From: Bacteroidales bacterium
GTDB taxonomy: Bacteria > Bacteroidota > Bacteroidia > Bacteroidales > Muribaculaceae
Direction of reading: 5' to 3'
Assembly: GCA_900767075.1 (NCBI GenBank)
Contig: CAAFXX010000503.1
Location: forward strand, 1 to 8,969
DNA length: 8,969 bases
Shown here piece after piece: positions 6,045 through 8,969 of the stretch (its first letter is position 1; each line of letters begins with the position of its first letter). The notes under the pieces were generated by a model. The model was given only the letters and a program-made list of their open reading frames with translations, did not search any database and was not told where the DNA came from. Position numbers and translations under genes: made by a program.

Positions 6045-6632
6045 ATGGAGGAACTGAAACGACTTCTGAATCTTGAGTGTGACCGTACGCTTACTTCCGG
6101 ACAATGGGACGAGGTGTTCGCTCTTGCAGAAACTCTGCATCTTAAAAAGGGTGAACCGCTCATTTGTCAGGGAGACATCAACCCCGACATCTACATCGTG
6201 AAGGAAGGAATCATACGCGGCATCGATTTCAACGGTGACCGTGAACGCACGTTCTGTTTCGGTCTCCCCGGCACGATCTTCAATTCCCGATTCTCCTTCT
6301 ACAAGAAACTGCCGTCATATTATCAGATTGAGGCGTGTTGCCCGAGCGTCGTGCTCAGGATCGCACATGACGATTACATTGCCCTTACCGACCGCAACCA
6401 TGCTTTCGCGGTGTGGGCGTTGCATTATGCATGGTCAGAACAATATCTTGAAGAGGAACGTGAATCTACGGTTCATAACGGCAATGCAGAAGAACGTTAT
6501 CTGCATATGGTGCGCACACGACGCATTATCGCCGAAAAAGTATCCCAACGTATCCTCGCCTCATATCTCGGCATGAGTCAGGAACATCTCTGTCGCACCA
6601 AGGCAAAACTGCTCAAGGCAGGATTAATTTAG
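6045..6632 (+). CDS. Crp/Fnr family transcriptional regulator
   Basis: The 195-residue protein has a cyclic-nucleotide-binding-like beta-barrel (about 28-110; note LKKGEPLICQGDINPDIYIV, 33-52) joined by a helix (about 112-140) to a winged helix-turn-helix (about 163-192; SQRILASYLGMSQEHLCRTK). This is the compact Bacteroidetes form of the family. The cAMP contacts of Crp (GE...RxA in the phosphate-binding cassette) are not visible, and the six cysteines (11, 41, 71, 98, 99, 183) do not form the N-terminal Fnr iron-sulfur pattern, so the signal is unknown. The promoter lies so close that the mRNA appears leaderless. No in-frame ATG, GTG or TTG follows nearby to offer another start. It stands alone on the + strand, 289 bp before the exported-protein gene, and could regulate that gene; this is inference. 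Confidence 0.9.
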   Translation: MEELKRLLNLECDRTLTSGQWDEVFALAETLHLKKGEPLICQGDINPDIYIVKEGIIRGIDFNGDRERTFCFGLPGTIFNSRFSFYKKLPSYYQIEACCPSVVLRIAHDDYIALTDRNHAFAVWALHYAWSEQYLEEERESTVHNGNAEERYLHMVRTRRIIAEKVSQRILASYLGMSQEHLCRTKAKLLKAGLI

Positions 6633-6689
6633 AGCTTATTTCCAAATTCATTTATTCTCCTGATTCAAAAACTCCCTGCAATCTAACAC

Positions 6690-6713
6690 AATGTAACGTC
6701 TATTGCATTTTTT
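6690..6713 (+). terminator. Candidate weak terminator downstream of the Crp/Fnr gene
   Basis: AATGTAA (6690-6696) and TTGCATT (6703-6709) form a 7-bp stem with one G-U pair around a 6-nt loop, running into six T residues (6708-6713). The order hairpin then T-run, about 60 bp after the stop codon, fits an intrinsic terminator. The stem is AT-rich and would be unstable, hence low confidence. Confidence 0.35.
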
Positions 6714-6745
6714 AAAGAAATTTGACGCATTTTCGATTAATCATT

Positions 6746-6771
6746 TTATTGATTTTGACATAAATCAATAA
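6746..6771. repeat. 26-bp inverted repeat, candidate activator site for the exported-protein gene
   Basis: TTATTGATTT (6746-6755) and AAATCAATAA (6762-6771) are exact reverse complements around a 6-bp spacer, TGACAT. The arms contain the TTGAT/ATCAA half-sites familiar from Fnr sites, though spaced 10 bp apart instead of 4. Its centre lies about 43-45 bp upstream of the start predicted from the -7 box at 6791-6798, where a class II activator binds. There is no T-run, so termination is unlikely. Confidence 0.45.
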
Positions 6772-6790
6772 CAGCTTCTTTACACTTTGC

Positions 6791-6804
6791 TACATTTGCA
6801 AATG
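6791..6804 (+). promoter_or_regulatory. -7 box within a 12-bp palindrome, probable promoter of the exported-protein gene
   Basis: TACATTTG (6791-6798) matches the -7 consensus exactly, but there is no TTTG at the expected distance (about 6767-6770 reads AATA). Positions 6793-6804, CATTTGCAAATG, are a perfect palindrome overlapping the box. Missing the -33 element suggests activator dependence. The predicted start near 6802 leaves a leader of about 120 nt before the ATG at 6922, in which I see no recognisable riboswitch. Confidence 0.45.
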
Positions 6805-6921
6805 ACAATAATCCTATGTATTGATGTCTGGAATCAGATCCATCGGCATCACTCCGAAATAGCAACCGGATATCGAAATACAACTTTGATTCACGAATAA
6901 TAAAAACCAAACAATTAATTT

Positions 6922-8969
6922 ATGAACAAGATTTACCTGTTATCCTCGTTACTGGCCGCAGCGTCAATCATGCCGGCTCAGTCTGAGGCAGCGAGTGTCG
7001 AATATGGCAACCGCACGTTCTACGGATTTTTCTTGACAAACGGCAGTTATACCAATGGCCAATATGGTGAATACGGGTTTGCCAAGCAAAAATTCAACGA
7101 TCTCGAGTCGAACGAACTCATCTACCGTATGGGTAATAATATGGGAATCTATGCAGCGGCAGCCATCGACGGCGTGTATTATGCTGCTCCATATCAATTC
7201 TCGACGTCCCTCCAGCCACCGGAGGCAAAGCCTATGTTCACCTATAACATCTATACCGGCTATGTAGAGGAAATCGGTCCTTGGGTTACCGATGACCCTG
7301 AATTCAAGCTCTGGGACATGACCTACGACCGCAAAAACGACCGGTTGCTGGCAGTCGGATACAGTTATGCGACAGGAGGCGCCATCTATGAAGTGAACCG
7401 CAAGACGGGACAGCTGACCCGCTTGCGTTCGACCGAAGGCATGCTCCTTGCCGCCGACGCATTCGGCCGTTGCTTTACCATCACAAGTGACGGAGACCTT
7501 TATCAGCTCGACATGAACAATGAAACACGTATGATCAAACTCATGAATCTGCCGTATGTGGGGCAACTCTCCCACCAGTCGCTCGAATTTGATCTTACCA
7601 ACAACAAGCTGTACTGGGCATCCAACACATACACAAATCCCAACGGTCTCGCCTATACAGACGGAGATCATGGCGAAGAGACACGCCTGATTGAGATAAC
7701 CCTTCCGAACATAGGGCCTGAACAGGACTATAAGGAAGGTGGATTTTCATATGCCGACATGGGTCCCATAGGGTCTTTCGCCACATTCATGGGCATGTAT
7801 ATCTCCTTCGCACCCGGTGGATTTATGGCACCCGGACATGCCACCGACATCAAAACCGTTTCATCTGAAGACGGCAAGCAATGTAAAATTACATTCAAGG
7901 CTCCCACAATCACTTTCGGAGGCGAAGAATTAACTTCAATAGACGGATATGATATCTTCCGCGATGGTGTACGTATTGCGACTCGGAACGGTATCCAGGC
8001 AGGACAGATCTGCGAATATGAAGACAAGGACATCCCCGAATCCAGAGAATACCGATATGATATCGTATGTTACAGCTCCCTTAACGGCGACGGCCCCAAG
8101 ACCCCGGCTTTCGCATATGTCGGTTTCGACCGTCCGGCAGCTGTAAACGGCATCAATGTTGCAATTGAAAAGGATTTCCTCAAGGCGCATATAACCTGGA
8201 CCGCTCCGGAACATGGAGCACTCGGAGGCACATTCGATCCCGCCAAGACCACTTACGACATCATGCGTCTTCCCGACAATGTGCAGGTCGCAAAGGATCT
8301 TGCTACAACAGAATTCACCGACAACCTCCGACGCCTGCTCCGCTATTCCTATCAAATCACAGCCAAGAATGAATATGGTGAGTCAAAAGCCGTTTCCAAT
8401 GAATTTGTAGCCGGCACACCGATCAGTTCGTTCCCCGTCGAGGAACCGTTCGACAATCCGACGGCAATGCTTCTGAAATGGACTCCCGTCGACAATAACG
8501 CCGACGGCACAACCTGGCTCTTCGGCTCCACACTCGGACACAGCGTTTTCGGTGATTACGAGACATGCGCCGAATATATCCTCTCGCCCACTTCCGTAAC
8601 AAGCGATATAACCGACGCCGACGAATGGCTGATTTCCCCGCCCATACAATTCGGCGACGATTCATATTCCGTTCAGCTGACAGTCCGCACATTCTCTCCA
8701 GAGCATTTCAACGTCTATGTAGGCGAAATGAACACTGTCGAAGGCATGACTCTCGTGCAGGCAATAAGCGCAAGAAAGCCTGTCTATGACGAGGATGGAA
8801 GAATGTTGTTCCAGAACTATATCGTCGAACTCCCCGCTACCATGAGGAACAAGACAGGTTGCGTGGCAGTGCAGGTTGACTCCAAGCTTCCGGATGATTA
8901 CGTAAGCTATCTGCAGATCGCCAATATATTGGTCGACACATCGTCGGCAATAGCCGCTGCCGTTACGGA
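6922..8969 (+). CDS. Exported multidomain protein: propeller-like region, two Fn3-like domains, choice-of-anchor-J domain (3' end outside window)
   Basis: The frame is open from ATG 6922 to the window end (682 codons, no stop). The N-terminus is a signal peptide: Lys3, a hydrophobic core about 5-17, then Ala-rich sequence with likely cleavage around residues 20-25. Residues about 30-275 contain repeated short beta-rich units (for example WDMTYDRKNDRLLAV and SLEFDLTNNKLYWAS) resembling beta-propeller blades. Residues about 308-403 and 404-497 look like fibronectin-III domains (ITFKAP...YDIFRDG...YRYDIVCYSS and ITWTAP...YDIMRLP...YSYQITAKN). From about 502 the pattern W520...DNNADGTTW532...DEWLISPP (567-574) matches choice-of-anchor-J/cleaved-adhesin modules of Bacteroidetes surface proteins. 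No catalytic site is seen. The missing C-terminus would show whether it is a type IX secretion substrate. A role in binding host or dietary polymers is inference. Confidence 0.82.
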   Translation, partial: MNKIYLLSSLLAAASIMPAQSEAASVEYGNRTFYGFFLTNGSYTNGQYGEYGFAKQKFNDLESNELIYRMGNNMGIYAAAAIDGVYYAAPYQFSTSLQPPEAKPMFTYNIYTGYVEEIGPWVTDDPEFKLWDMTYDRKNDRLLAVGYSYATGGAIYEVNRKTGQLTRLRSTEGMLLAADAFGRCFTITSDGDLYQLDMNNETRMIKLMNLPYVGQLSHQSLEFDLTNNKLYWASNTYTNPNGLAYTDGDHGEETRLIEITLPNIGPEQDYKEGGFSYADMGPIGSFATFMGMYISFAPGGFMAPGHATDIKTVSSEDGKQCKITFKAPTITFGGEELTSIDGYDIFRDGVRIATRNGIQAGQICEYEDKDIPESREYRYDIVCYSSLNGDGPKTPAFAYVGFDRPAAVNGINVAIEKDFLKAHITWTAPEHGALGGTFDPAKTTYDIMRLPDNVQVAKDLATTEFTDNLRRLLRYSYQITAKNEYGESKAVSNEFVAGTPISSFPVEEPFDNPTAMLLKWTPVDNNADGTTWLFGSTLGHSVFGDYETCAEYILSPTSVTSDITDADEWLISPPIQFGDDSYSVQLTVRTFSPEHFNVYVGEMNTVEGMTLVQAISARKPVYDEDGRMLFQNYIVELPATMRNKTGCVAVQVDSKLPDDYVSYLQIANILVDTSSAIAAAVT

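Noticed and set aside
7936..8355. Minus-strand frames opposite the exported-protein gene
   Set aside because: The + strand frame is uninterrupted for 682 codons with a signal peptide and domain motifs. The opposite frames have none.

Overview
The window looks like a chromosomal, mostly housekeeping stretch of a Bacteroidales genome. A Muribaculaceae-like member is my best guess from base composition that looks near 50% GC by eye and from protein style; this is inference, not a search result. The support is: near-absence of Shine-Dalgarno sequences, several exact matches to the Bacteroidetes promoter consensus (TTTG, about 20 bp, TAnnTTTG), Bacteroidetes-type variants of TopB, the Sua5/YrdC-domain protein and the BASS transporter, and a secreted multidomain protein with a choice-of-anchor-J (cleaved-adhesin-like) module.

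Layout. Bases 1-3592 (+ strand): the C-terminal half of MazG, overlapping by 4 bp the start of a type IA topoisomerase III (topB), then a 65-residue Cys-rich single-pass membrane protein and a Ca2+/Na+ antiporter of the CaCA family. These meet, tail to tail with a 26-bp gap, a minus-strand pair: MTA/SAH nucleosidase (4538-5227), followed 7 bp later by a BASS-type (bile acid:sodium symporter) transporter (3619-4530). The nucleosidase is divergent from a YciO/Sua5/YrdC-domain gene (5326-5928). Their 98-bp spacer holds two interleaved, oppositely directed promoters and an 18-bp perfect palindrome touching both. Next come a short Crp/Fnr-family regulator (6045-6632), whose promoter places the start codon at about +1, and a 289-bp AT-rich spacer with a weak terminator candidate, a 26-bp inverted repeat and a -7 box inside a 12-bp palindrome. 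Last is an exported protein (6922 to the window end, incomplete) with an apparent beta-propeller, two fibronectin-III-like domains and an adhesin-like jelly-roll.

How they may work together. MazG (nucleotide clean-up) and TopB (strand passage) are probably translationally coupled. The nucleosidase removes MTA and SAH, and its co-transcribed BASS carrier may move a product or related organic anion. The Crp/Fnr regulator lies directly upstream of the exported protein, and the inverted repeat sits where a class II activator would bind, so local regulation is a reasonable but untested idea. I see no rRNA, tRNA, CRISPR array, insertion sequence or phage gene. No clearly novel multi-gene system is visible; the more unusual signals are regulatory (5228-5325 and 6633-6921) and the altered active-site residues in TopB and the YrdC-domain protein.
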